Part shown: positions 17,502 to 24,422 of the stretch, one piece after another | Numbering within the stretch: position 1 is the first letter of the stretch | Layout: every line of letters begins with the position of its first letter | From: Acidobacteriota bacterium | Lineage (GTDB): Bacteria > Acidobacteriota > Aminicenantia > Aminicenantales > Aminicenantaceae | Length of the DNA stretch: 32,799 bases | Direction: 5' to 3' | NCBI GenBank assembly: GCA_018894615.1 | Contig: JAHIPL010000136.1 | Location: forward strand, 1 to 32,799 | Made by a program: the position numbers and the translations under genes | Notes under the pieces: model-generated | What the model was told of the DNA's origin: nothing | The model's database searches: none | The model's input: the letters and a program-made list of their open reading frames with translations, nothing else

Positions 17502-18473
17502 TCAGGGCCGGCTCGTGTGCCAGTTCCAGGCCGTTTCGATGATTCTGTCCAGCGATGAGAGCGCCGGTTTCCAACCCAAAACCGACGCCGCCCTTTCCTT
17601 CGATGCCAGGAGCACGGGAACGTCTCCTTTTCGGCGCGGCATGGGCGTGAAAGTGATCTGTTTCCCCGTCACTTCTTCCGCCTTGCGGATGACCTCAAGC
17701 ACCGAGTAGCCTTTGCCGGCTCCGAGATTGAGCGTCTGACTCATCGGCTCTCGAATGAGTTGTTTCAAAGCAAGAACATGAGCTTTCGCCAGATCGGTGA
17801 CGTGGATGTAGTCGCGGACGGCCGTTCCGTCTTTCGTGTCGAAATCGTTTCCGAAAACACGGAGCTCCTTTTTGTTTCCCAAAAGGGAAAGAAGGATATT
17901 GGGAATGAGATGGGTTTCGGGGTCATGCATTTCTCCCAGTCGGCCGCCGGGGTCGGCGCCGGCCGCATTAAAATAGCGCAGGGTGATGGATTCGATGCCG
18001 TAGGCCCGCCGGTAATCAGGTAAAATATCCTCCACCATTTTTTTTGTCATTCCGTAAGGGTTTTCCGGTTTTAATGGGTGATCCTCACGAATCGGAGTGT
18101 GTTCGGGAATTCCGTACACAGCCGCACTGGAGGAAAAAATGAGCCTCCTTACGCCGGCGGCGGCCATAGCGCCAAGCAGATTAAAGGAAGTCAGACAGTT
18201 GTGGGTGTAATATCTGTGGGGATTCTTATAAGATTCTCCCACCTGAATGAGGGATGCGAAATGAAGAACGGCTCCGATCTCGTCGTTCCGCAGCACGCGG
18301 AGGACGGCCTCCGCATCACGGAGATCGATCTCTTTGATATCTCCCCCAGTCAGCAGTTCCCGCCTTCCCGTCGAAAAGTCATCAAGGACCAGAACCTCAA
18401 AACCGTCGTTCAGAAGTTCCTTGACGGTGTGGGATCCGATGTAGCCCGCACCCCCGGCCACGCAGATTTTCAT
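17502..18473 (-). CDS. galE: UDP-glucose 4-epimerase
   Basis: The product has 323 residues. The NAD-binding GGAGYIGSH is at residues 7-15, the FSSSAAVYG substrate serine region at about 113-121, and the catalytic Tyr140-x3-Lys144 pair sits in NPYGMTKKM. RYFNAAGADPGGRLGE and VRDYIHVTDLAKAH are specific for GalE among short-chain epimerases. It interconverts UDP-glucose and UDP-galactose for cell-surface polysaccharide. Its ATG overlaps the stop of the upstream nucleotidyltransferase by 4 nt, so the two are one operon. UDP-GlcNAc specificity cannot be excluded. Confidence 0.95.
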   Translation of the reverse strand: MKICVAGGAGYIGSHTVKELLNDGFEVLVLDDFSTGRRELLTGGDIKEIDLRDAEAVLRVLRNDEIGAVLHFASLIQVGESYKNPHRYYTHNCLTSFNLLGAMAAAGVRRLIFSSSAAVYGIPEHTPIREDHPLKPENPYGMTKKMVEDILPDYRRAYGIESITLRYFNAAGADPGGRLGEMHDPETHLIPNILLSLLGNKKELRVFGNDFDTKDGTAVRDYIHVTDLAKAHVLALKQLIREPMSQTLNLGAGKGYSVLEVIRKAEEVTGKQITFTPMPRRKGDVPVLLASKERAASVLGWKPALSSLDRIIETAWNWHTSRP

Positions 18474-19918
18474 CGTTTGTCCTTTCGTCTGTATGTCTTG
18501 GCAAGCTCGATTCCTTCTTCTCTGGTCTCGAAGACATTGTCCAGCTGCTTTTGATAAAGATCCTTTAAAATGCCCCCCATTCCCGGTCCCGGCTTAAACC
18601 CTATTTCGATGAGATCCCGGCCCTGGAGCAGAGGTTGAATGGTCTGCTTCGAGACATTCAAGGCCCGGAAAGCATCGATCAGCCAGGCTCCCTCTTCATC
18701 CAGCTCATCAACGGGGATGTGGTTTCGGCCTGCACGGTCCGCTGTATCCAGCAAAGCCAGCAGTTCAATTTCTCCGTTGATGTCCACGGCCAGCCGGTTG
18801 AAGGCTTTTTTCGTCAGAACATCCCGGTTGGACCAGAGCTCCGAAGCCCGATGGTGACAACGGATCAGGGACAGAATCGTTTTCCGCATGTCCACCCCGT
18901 TCCAGGAAAATATTTTCAAGCGGTCAAACGCCTTCTTGGCGATGGCCTCCCCGAGTAGATCGTGGCCGTTGCTCGTGATCACCATTCGGCCGCGCTTGTG
19001 CTCAAATTCCGTTGTCCCGACCTTGCCCACATCATGATAAAGGGCGGCCAGGAGGAGGGAGAGAGACGACTCGGGGCTCAGACCGACCCTCAGGGACAGT
19101 CGGGCGGCCTGGTCGACCGTCAGCAGAGTGTGGGCCCACACTGTGTGGTGCCCGAACTCATCCCTTTCCGGATGAAAGACAGAATCCTGAATACAGAGCG
19201 TCAACCGGTACAGCTCGGGAAACAACTGCCGCAGCACCCCGAGGCGGAACAATTCCTCCAAACCCCTTGACGGCTGCTTCGATTCGAGGAGAATACGAAA
19301 CAGCTCTTCTGTTATCCGCTCCACACTGAGACCGGTTAGATCGACGGATTTGGAGAGGGCGTAGACCTCCTTGTCGAGAGAAAAATTCAGGACGGAAACA
19401 AAGCGGGCGGCCCTCAGAACACGAAGGGGGTCTTCGGGAAAGGCCTTTTCATTGGTTACGCGGATGATTTTTCCGCCGATATCCCCGGCCCCGTCAAACG
19501 GGTCGATCCTGTGGTCGTCGGAGAGGCGCAGCGCGATGCTGTTGCACCTGAAATCGCGCCGCTCGAGATCCTTCTCCACCGGGAGATCGGGGTCTGCGGC
19601 GATATAAAAATCCTTGTGCCCGCGGACGGCGGTCCGCTTCGGTTTGTCTGATCGGGGGAGGGCGATGTCGTACGTTCGGGTGTTGATGGTGAATTTGATG
19701 ACGCCGAAACTCTTGCCGACGGGATTAACTTTGCCGTCCTTTTCCAGCTTTTGAACGATTTCTTCAACAGGAGTGTGTGTGATCAGGAGGTCGACCATGT
19801 CGGTCTTTTTTTTGTCCAATCCCAGAAGATGATCCCGGACAAAACCGCCGACAGCATAGACGTTGTTCCCGAAAAGATCAATAAAGTACTGTTTTTCGGG
19901 AAAGTCAAACATATCCAT
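18470..19918 (-). CDS. cca: CCA-adding/poly(A) polymerase-family nucleotidyltransferase with HD domain
   Basis: The product has 482 residues. The class II nucleotidyltransferase head has GGFVRDHLLG (24-33), RRDFRCNSIAL (120-130) and PEDPLRVLRAARF. The C-terminal half has an HD domain with FGHHTVWAH and LYHDVGK (His295-Asp296). The family adds CCA to tRNA or poly(A) tails. The usual catalytic DxD is DMVD here (D40 and D43), so the two carboxylates are three rather than two residues apart. A third possible carboxylate is D84 in TYDIALP. The start MDMFDF is chosen because gtgggag lies just upstream and a consensus promoter precedes it. CCA versus poly(A) function cannot be decided by sequence alone. 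Confidence 0.88.
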   Translation of the reverse strand: MDMFDFPEKQYFIDLFGNNVYAVGGFVRDHLLGLDKKKTDMVDLLITHTPVEEIVQKLEKDGKVNPVGKSFGVIKFTINTRTYDIALPRSDKPKRTAVRGHKDFYIAADPDLPVEKDLERRDFRCNSIALRLSDDHRIDPFDGAGDIGGKIIRVTNEKAFPEDPLRVLRAARFVSVLNFSLDKEVYALSKSVDLTGLSVERITEELFRILLESKQPSRGLEELFRLGVLRQLFPELYRLTLCIQDSVFHPERDEFGHHTVWAHTLLTVDQAARLSLRVGLSPESSLSLLLAALYHDVGKVGTTEFEHKRGRMVITSNGHDLLGEAIAKKAFDRLKIFSWNGVDMRKTILSLIRCHHRASELWSNRDVLTKKAFNRLAVDINGEIELLALLDTADRAGRNHIPVDELDEEGAWLIDAFRALNVSKQTIQPLLQGRDLIEIGFKPGPGMGGILKDLYQKQLDNVFETREEGIELAKTYRRKDKR

Positions 19919-19938
19919 CGTTCTCCCACCGAAATCCC

Positions 19939-19967
19939 ATTATACCTTTGAGAAAATGGCTTGTCCA
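19939..19967 (-). promoter_or_regulatory. Near-consensus sigma-70 promoter of the cca-galE operon
   Basis: On the - strand, TGGACA (19962-19967) and a perfect TATAAT (19939-19944) are separated by exactly 17 bp. The expected start is near 19932, about 14 nt before the cca ATG, leaving a short leader that holds the gtgggag ribosome binding site. Confidence 0.8.
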
Positions 19968-19977
19968 CGCCGTCCGG

Positions 19978-20310
19978 TCAGCGCCGCAGACGGAATCCCT
20001 CTCCCTGTACCTCATATCGGAATAAAGGCCTCTTCCTTCGATGGCCGTGGCACCCCGGCTCAGGTCGTTCATGATGGAGGCGGCCACGAGGATATCCGAA
20101 CCGGCTGTCGATCCCCGCGCTTTGAAGTTGTCTCGCAATGTCGTAATGGCGGGATGATTGTTGAGCTGCAGAAACTTCAGCCAGGGAATCTCCCCCCTGA
20201 AAATGTCGATAAACAGCGATACGGAAGTGAATCCGACAAATGTCCTCGCACCGAACTGCGTTGATGCGGAATTTATTGACCCTGAAGGATATTTTTTTGG
20301 GAAATTTCAT
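19978..20310 (-). pseudogene. Small unknown gene, probably frame-disrupted
   Basis: The frame starting ATG AAA TTT CCC has a strong ggagagg ribosome binding site and a TATAAT box about 50 nt further upstream. It reads 110 residues (MKFPKKISFR to EGFRLRR) and stops just before the cca promoter. Its middle, however, has poor codon use. The +1 frame, entered at a run of seven A (codons 5-7), is open for over 100 codons with GC-rich third positions and a more protein-like sequence (EIPWLKFLQLNNHPAITTL). It ends inside the cca start region at 19905. This pattern suits one or two frameshifts. I do not recognise the family. It may be a decayed gene, an assembly error, or a spurious frame. Confidence 0.35.
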
Positions 20311-20360
20311 GCTCGATCCTCTCCGTACCGACCGAAACGTCCGCCTGGAACGGAGCGGCC

Positions 20361-20366
20361 ATTATA
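20361..20366 (-). promoter_or_regulatory. TATAAT -10 box upstream of the small disrupted gene
   Basis: A perfect TATAAT on the - strand lies about 50 nt before the ATG at 20310. No good -35 is found: tggggt sits at 17 bp. The site is weaker evidence that the small gene was once expressed. Confidence 0.35.
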
Positions 20367-20410
20367 TGCCATCCCGGTAAAAAACCCCAGAACTATTTGG
20401 CCGGGGGCTC

Positions 20411-20441
20411 AATTCCAATCGCACTGGAATTATTGTAAAAT
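20411..20441 (+). promoter_or_regulatory. Operator-like dyad overlapping a candidate promoter of the lipoprotein operon
   Basis: aattcca-(7 nt)-tggaatt (20411-20431) is a perfect 7+7 inverted repeat. It covers a possible -35 (ttccaa, 20413-20418) that is 17 bp from taaaat (20436-20441), in a very AT-rich stretch 55-85 nt before the lipoprotein ATG. The layout suggests a repressor or activator site. It is not followed by a U-tract typical of a terminator. Confidence 0.35.
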
Positions 20442-20496
20442 ATATATTTACGGGGCCGCTCCCTGAGAAGGAGGGGCTGAAAAGGAAAGGAGTATC

Positions 20497-21336
20497 ATGA
20501 GACGAGACAGTCTGTGCTTTCTGATCATCCTGCTTATCGCCTGTACATGGTCGACAGCCGCACTCAAGGACGATATAAAGATCACGCTGGTGGAGAAGCA
20601 AATCCAGAATCTTCAGGCGGACGGCTTGACCCTGGCTCTCTATCTGAAAATAGAAAATCTGTCCTCCCGTCCCTGCTTTTTTTCCGGGTACAGCTACCGG
20701 TTTGTCGTGTTCGAAAGGGATTTTATTCAGTATCCCCTTTCAAGCCTCTCCGAAGGGATCAAAATCGAATCAAGGAGCAGCACGACCATTTCCCTGCCGG
20801 TGAAGATCACCTATTCCTATCTGTTCAAAGAGGTGCCCGGGACTGTGGGTTTGGACTCGGTCTCCTGTTATCTGATGGGACGTCTTCATTTTTCGGACGG
20901 ACGCAGGGAGAGGGGATACGTTTCCGTCGCCTACACAGCGGATTTTCCCATTTACAAGGAGCCGGAGGTGCGCTTGCTGCCTCTTCAGATCAATGCCATG
21001 ACCCTGAGCGGAGCCGACGTCCTTTTTCGCTTCAAGCTGATCAACGGCAACGGATTCGACCTCCCCGTCGAGCGGTTTGATTATGAGCTTTATTTCGGCG
21101 GGCATTCCGTCAAGAAAGGGCGGATCGGTGGAGACTTGGGGCTTCAGGCGAAATCGGAAAAGGAATTCTCCATCCCCCTCCTTTTGAACTTTGCGGAATT
21201 GGAAAGGGGAATTCAGGGACTTCTTCAGACAGACCGTCTCAACTGCGTGCTGACCGGAGAACTGGAGTTCCGCCCGTACTTGGAAAGGATGATTCTTCCA
21301 CTGAACGTCCGTGAATCCATAACCATCCGGAAGTGA
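20497..21336 (+). CDS. Putative lipoprotein with LEA14/WHy-like repeats
   Basis: The product has 279 residues. A short positively charged start and hydrophobic segment end in LIAC, a good lipobox, so Cys16 is probably lipidated. Two similar beta-rich halves follow (about 25-150 and 160-275), each with a pattern like LALYLKIENLSSRPCFFSGY or VLFRFKLINGNGFDLPVERF. This is the Water-stress/Hypersensitive (WHy, LEA type 2) fold seen in bacterial lipoproteins. The role is unknown. A gaaaggag ribosome binding site precedes the ATG. Its stop overlaps the GTG of the next gene. Confidence 0.8.
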   Translation: MRRDSLCFLIILLIACTWSTAALKDDIKITLVEKQIQNLQADGLTLALYLKIENLSSRPCFFSGYSYRFVVFERDFIQYPLSSLSEGIKIESRSSTTISLPVKITYSYLFKEVPGTVGLDSVSCYLMGRLHFSDGRRERGYVSVAYTADFPIYKEPEVRLLPLQINAMTLSGADVLFRFKLINGNGFDLPVERFDYELYFGGHSVKKGRIGGDLGLQAKSEKEFSIPLLLNFAELERGIQGLLQTDRLNCVLTGELEFRPYLERMILPLNVRESITIRK

Positions 21337-22187
21337 AAACCGTAAGCGTCGTCATTCCCACTTTCAACCGCAGGGACATGCTGGCCCAGGCGGTTGATTC
21401 CGTTCTGGCTCAGTATTATGTGAGGAATTCCGTAAACAGGGACGGATTTGAGCTGGTGGTCGTGGATGACGGTTCGAATGACGGCACATGGGATATGCTT
21501 CAGCAGTACGGGACCTTGATTCGCTGCATCAGGCAGAGCCGCGGAGGGGTCAGCGCCGCCCGTAATCGAGGGCTGAAAGAGACATCCGGCCGTTTTGTCG
21601 CTTTTCTCGATTCCGACGATCTCTGGACGGCGGACAAGCTTTCCATCCAGATGAACTACATGACGACTTTTCCCGATGCCGCCATGTGCTATACGGAGGA
21701 AACCTGGCTGCGTGACGGTCGGGTGGTGAACTCCGGCCGGAGGCACCGGAAACATTCGGGATGGATATTTAACAGCGTGCTTCCCCTGTGTTTTCTGAGC
21801 CTGAGTTCCGCTCTGTTCCGTCGGGATGTCTTTGAGCGGATCGGAATTTTTGATGAGGACCTTCCCGCCTGTGAGGATTACGACTTCGGAATCCGCCTGG
21901 CCCATTCCTATCCCTGGCATCTCATCAACAAGCCCCTTATCATCAAACGGGGGGGACACCCCGACCAGCTGTCCCGAGCCTTTGCGGCCATGGATGTTTT
22001 CCGGATCAGGGCGCTGAAAAAAGCGCTGGACATGGACCTCTCACAGAAACAGCGTCGATGCGTTCGTGATGTTATTGTTCAGAAAAGCCGGGTTCTCGCT
22101 CAGGGATTCAATAAACGGAACAAACAGGCGGATGCCGCCTATTACCGGGATTTAATTCAACAGTTTCAGATGGAGGAGGAACGATGA
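21333..22187 (+). CDS. Family 2 glycosyltransferase
   Basis: The product has 284 residues starting at GTG 21333, which overlaps the upstream stop (GTGA). The GT-A fold of family GT2 is clear: VSVVIPTFNRRDML at the N-terminus, VVVDDGSNDGT (about 42-52), SAARNRGLK, and the metal-binding FLDSDDLW (about 91-98). The C-terminal ACEDYDFGIRLA carries the catalytic-base-like ED. It transfers a sugar from a nucleotide donor, likely for a surface polysaccharide or glycolipid. The substrate cannot be read. No membrane segment is seen. The coupling to a lipoprotein and a nitroreductase is unusual. Confidence 0.93.
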   Translation: MKTVSVVIPTFNRRDMLAQAVDSVLAQYYVRNSVNRDGFELVVVDDGSNDGTWDMLQQYGTLIRCIRQSRGGVSAARNRGLKETSGRFVAFLDSDDLWTADKLSIQMNYMTTFPDAAMCYTEETWLRDGRVVNSGRRHRKHSGWIFNSVLPLCFLSLSSALFRRDVFERIGIFDEDLPACEDYDFGIRLAHSYPWHLINKPLIIKRGGHPDQLSRAFAAMDVFRIRALKKALDMDLSQKQRRCVRDVIVQKSRVLAQGFNKRNKQADAAYYRDLIQQFQMEEER

Positions 22188-22702
22188 GTGTGCTGGACAT
22201 CATCCGTCGAAGAAGGAGCGTCAGAAAATACAGGCCGGACGCCATCCCGGACGAGGTGTTGGGGCGGGTGCTCGAGGCGGCTCGGTTGGCCCCTTCCGGA
22301 AAAAACAGTCAGCCCTGGAAATTCATTCTTGTCCGTGATCCTGAAAGAAAGACCCGGCTGGCGGAAGCCTGCCGGGGGCAGATGTTTATGGCCGCCGCGC
22401 CCGTCATCTTTGTCGCCTGCGGCTATCCGGAGCGGAGCTATCCGCGGCAGGGCAACTACATGAAGTCCTGGTCGATCGATGTGGCCTGTGCCGTGGATCA
22501 TCTCATGCTCCAGGCATGTGAGGAAGGGCTCGGAACCTGCTGGATCGGCGCCTTTGAGGAAAAGGATGTCAAACGCCTCTTGAATGTGCCGGATGAGGTC
22601 CGTGTTCTAGCACTGACGCCCATCGGTTTTCCCGATGAGATCCCCCGGGACCGCGGCCGCATGTCCCTTGATGACATTCTCTGCGACGAAACCTACAGCT
22701 GA
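22184..22702 (+). CDS. Nitroreductase-family flavoprotein
   Basis: The product has 172 residues. It has the FMN-binding N-terminus IIRRRRSVRKYRPDAIP, then LEAARLAPSGKNSQPWKFI, and VDHLMLQACEEGLGTCWIGAF. The length and the GTCWIGAF motif fit the small single-domain nitroreductases common in anaerobes. The likely role is NAD(P)H-dependent reduction of an unknown substrate in the cytoplasm. The ATG overlaps the glycosyltransferase stop by 4 nt, with ggaggaacg upstream. A 23-nt gap separates it from the convergent beta-barrel gene. Confidence 0.9.
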   Translation: MSVLDIIRRRRSVRKYRPDAIPDEVLGRVLEAARLAPSGKNSQPWKFILVRDPERKTRLAEACRGQMFMAAAPVIFVACGYPERSYPRQGNYMKSWSIDVACAVDHLMLQACEEGLGTCWIGAFEEKDVKRLLNVPDEVRVLALTPIGFPDEIPRDRGRMSLDDILCDETYS

Positions 22703-22725
22703 AACCCATCGCCCGGTGAATTCGA

Positions 22726-23478
22726 TCAGAACCAGTAGTTGATGCCGATCACGATCTGGTAACCCGTCAGGTCAAATGGTTCGAACCCCTGAAAAGCATC
22801 GGACAGATTGCCTTTGACCAGCATGTATTTGAACTGGGCATCGATACTGATGCGGTTCCCGATGGGGACCATGACGCCGGCGAAACCATGGTAGCCGAGG
22901 GCGATTTTGTTTTCCTCCCGCGCGTCCGTCTGGTAGACATAGTAGCCGATGACATCCTCATCGATACCGGGATCGTAAAAAATCTCGGCATCGGAAAAAT
23001 CAATCATCTCTCCCTGAAGCCGGACGCTCCACAGATAAATGCCGACACCGCCGCCCAGATAGGGGAGAAACTTCCCTCGCCTGCCCAGAGGCATGATTTT
23101 CAGGGAGGCCTGAACCGGAGTGCTGCTTACGGAGAGGACATGGCTGATGGGGAATCCCTGCCCGTAATCGAAGGCCCACACCTCACCGGAGATCTCCTCG
23201 CTGATAAAATCCCTGTAACTGCCCAGTTTTTGCTTGGTGTATCCTTCGACGCCGATCACCAGGCTGAACTCGTTGGTGAAAAAGTGCTCGTAGGCGAAAC
23301 TGAAGACGGACGCCTGAAAATCGCTTTTGATGAAGTCCATGTTTTCAAACTCGGTTGCCCAAAGGTCGCTCTCGGCGCGCGGGATGTAATACCCCACCCG
23401 GAATGAAACCAGATCCGCCTGAACAACCTGGGGAACCATGATCATGAGCGCTGCCAGAAGAATGAATAGTTTTTTCAT
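22726..23478 (-). CDS. Outer-membrane beta-barrel protein
   Basis: The product has 250 residues. A signal peptide of about 21 residues (cleavage after VVQA) is followed by alternating aromatic/polar strands, such as VFSFAYEHFFTNEFSLVIGVEGY and FLPYLGGGVGIYLW. The protein ends in INYWF, the C-terminal aromatic signal used by the BAM machinery. The length and pattern suit an 8-10 strand barrel of the OmpW/outer-membrane beta-barrel class. The ligand is unknown. It stands alone and is preceded by a sigma-54 type promoter. gaggag lies 7 nt before the ATG. Confidence 0.85.
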   Translation of the reverse strand: MKKLFILLAALMIMVPQVVQADLVSFRVGYYIPRAESDLWATEFENMDFIKSDFQASVFSFAYEHFFTNEFSLVIGVEGYTKQKLGSYRDFISEEISGEVWAFDYGQGFPISHVLSVSSTPVQASLKIMPLGRRGKFLPYLGGGVGIYLWSVRLQGEMIDFSDAEIFYDPGIDEDVIGYYVYQTDAREENKIALGYHGFAGVMVPIGNRISIDAQFKYMLVKGNLSDAFQGFEPFDLTGYQIVIGINYWF

Positions 23479-23502
23479 TGTATACTCCTCGACTGATGAA
23501 TA

Positions 23503-23519
23503 GGCAAAATCCGTGCCAA
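23503..23519 (-). promoter_or_regulatory. Sigma-54 (RpoN) -24/-12 promoter of the beta-barrel gene
   Basis: On the - strand the sequence TTGGCACGGATTTTGCC matches the RpoN consensus TTGGCACG-N4-TTGC at every fixed base, with the GG and GC dinucleotides 10 nt apart. The start would fall near 23492, about 14 nt before the ATG. A dyad gattc-g-gaatc (- strand, 23614-23624) about 125 nt upstream is a candidate enhancer site. A weaker sigma-70-like pair (TTGCAT and TATTCT) also exists upstream. Confidence 0.7.
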
Positions 23520-23613
23520 CTTTCTATCTACGCCCCATCAGGGGAAAGCGATGCCTGTCTCTGTTCCAAATAAAGGTCATTTGTCCTCAAATACACAATA
23601 ATTCAGAATAGCC

Positions 23614-23624
23614 GATTCCGAATC
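23614..23624. promoter_or_regulatory. Dyad upstream of the sigma-54 promoter, candidate enhancer-binding site
   Basis: gattc-c-gaatc (+ strand) is a perfect 5+5 inverted repeat. It lies about 120-130 nt upstream of the predicted start of the beta-barrel gene, the usual distance for a bound RpoN activator. It could equally serve the divergent tsaC gene, or be chance. Confidence 0.3.
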
Positions 23625-23663
23625 CGGATGCAAGGTGTCATTCGGCTCACGTCTGAGGGGCCG

Positions 23664-23692
23664 TGGACATTTAGACACGGTTGATTTACATT
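23664..23692 (+). promoter_or_regulatory. Candidate sigma-70 promoter of tsaC
   Basis: TGGACA (23664-23669) and TACATT (23687-23692) are separated by 17 bp. The expected start is within a base or two of the ATG at 23699, so the transcript may have almost no leader. Confidence 0.5.
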
Positions 23693-23698
23693 GTCCTT

Positions 23699-24361
23699 AT
23701 GGTGAAGACACGGGTGGTTCGAACCGACCGGTTTATGGCCGGGCAGATGGATGAAATTGCCGCTGTCCTGCGAACCGGCGGTGTCATCGTTTATCCGACC
23801 GACACCTTTTACGGCCTGGGCGCCGGCTGTTATTTCGAGAGAGCGATCGGGAAAATATATGCCTTGAAGGGACGGGAGTGGAAAAAACCGCTTTCCGTGG
23901 TCATCGCCGACAGGGAGATGCTCGAGACCGTCACGGCCTTCATTCCTCCCGGATTTTCCCTGCTTGCCGATGAATTCTGGCCCGGCCCCCTCACCGTGAT
24001 CCTGGACGCATCACCTGACCTTCCGAAAAAACTCCTTGGTGGAGGGGGGCGTGTGGCGGTCCGTCTGCCCGATTTTCCGTGGCTTCGGGAACTGATCAGA
24101 ACATTCGGATTCCCTCTGACGGCGACGAGCGCCAATTTGAGCGGAGAAGAAGACATCAGCCGGCCCGAAGATGTGAGGCGGATTTTTGATGGTCGGGTGG
24201 ACCTCATCGTCGATGGCGGCCCGACTCCGGGCGGACGGCCTTCCACCGTTCTTGACTTGACCGTGAATCCTCCCGTCGTGCGCAGAGAAGGGGCTGTCCC
24301 CGTGCAGCGGCTCAACACATTCCTCGATACTTTTTCGTCTTCCGGGTTTTACACGGATTAG
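23699..24361 (+). CDS. tsaC: L-threonylcarbamoyladenylate synthase
   Basis: The product has 220 residues from ATG 23699. An upstream TTG at 23681 lies inside the predicted -10 and is unlikely. The YrdC/Sua5 fold shows GGVIVYPTDTFYGLGAG (about 28-44), ALKGREWKKPLSVVI, FWPGPLTVIL and FPLTATSANLSG. It makes threonylcarbamoyl-AMP from Thr, bicarbonate and ATP for the t6A modification of tRNA. No C-terminal Sua5 domain is present. No Shine-Dalgarno is visible before any of the likely starts. It is convergent with metG. Confidence 0.92.
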   Translation: MVKTRVVRTDRFMAGQMDEIAAVLRTGGVIVYPTDTFYGLGAGCYFERAIGKIYALKGREWKKPLSVVIADREMLETVTAFIPPGFSLLADEFWPGPLTVILDASPDLPKKLLGGGGRVAVRLPDFPWLRELIRTFGFPLTATSANLSGEEDISRPEDVRRIFDGRVDLIVDGGPTPGGRPSTVLDLTVNPPVVRREGAVPVQRLNTFLDTFSSSGFYTD

Positions 24362-24422
24362 AGGTCGAACTCCTGTCCGTTGAAAGCCAGGTCGAATCCC
24401 CGGTAACAGGGCGGGGCTTATC

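Noticed and set aside
19863-20264. 133-codon open frame on the + strand
   Set aside because: It opposes the cca start, its promoter and the small disrupted gene, and has no ribosome binding site and odd composition.
24380-24422. tRNA-like T-arm (aggtcgaatcccc) in the tsaC-metG gap
   Set aside because: No acceptor, D or anticodon arm can be paired within the available 60 nt. It may be chance or a very small remnant.
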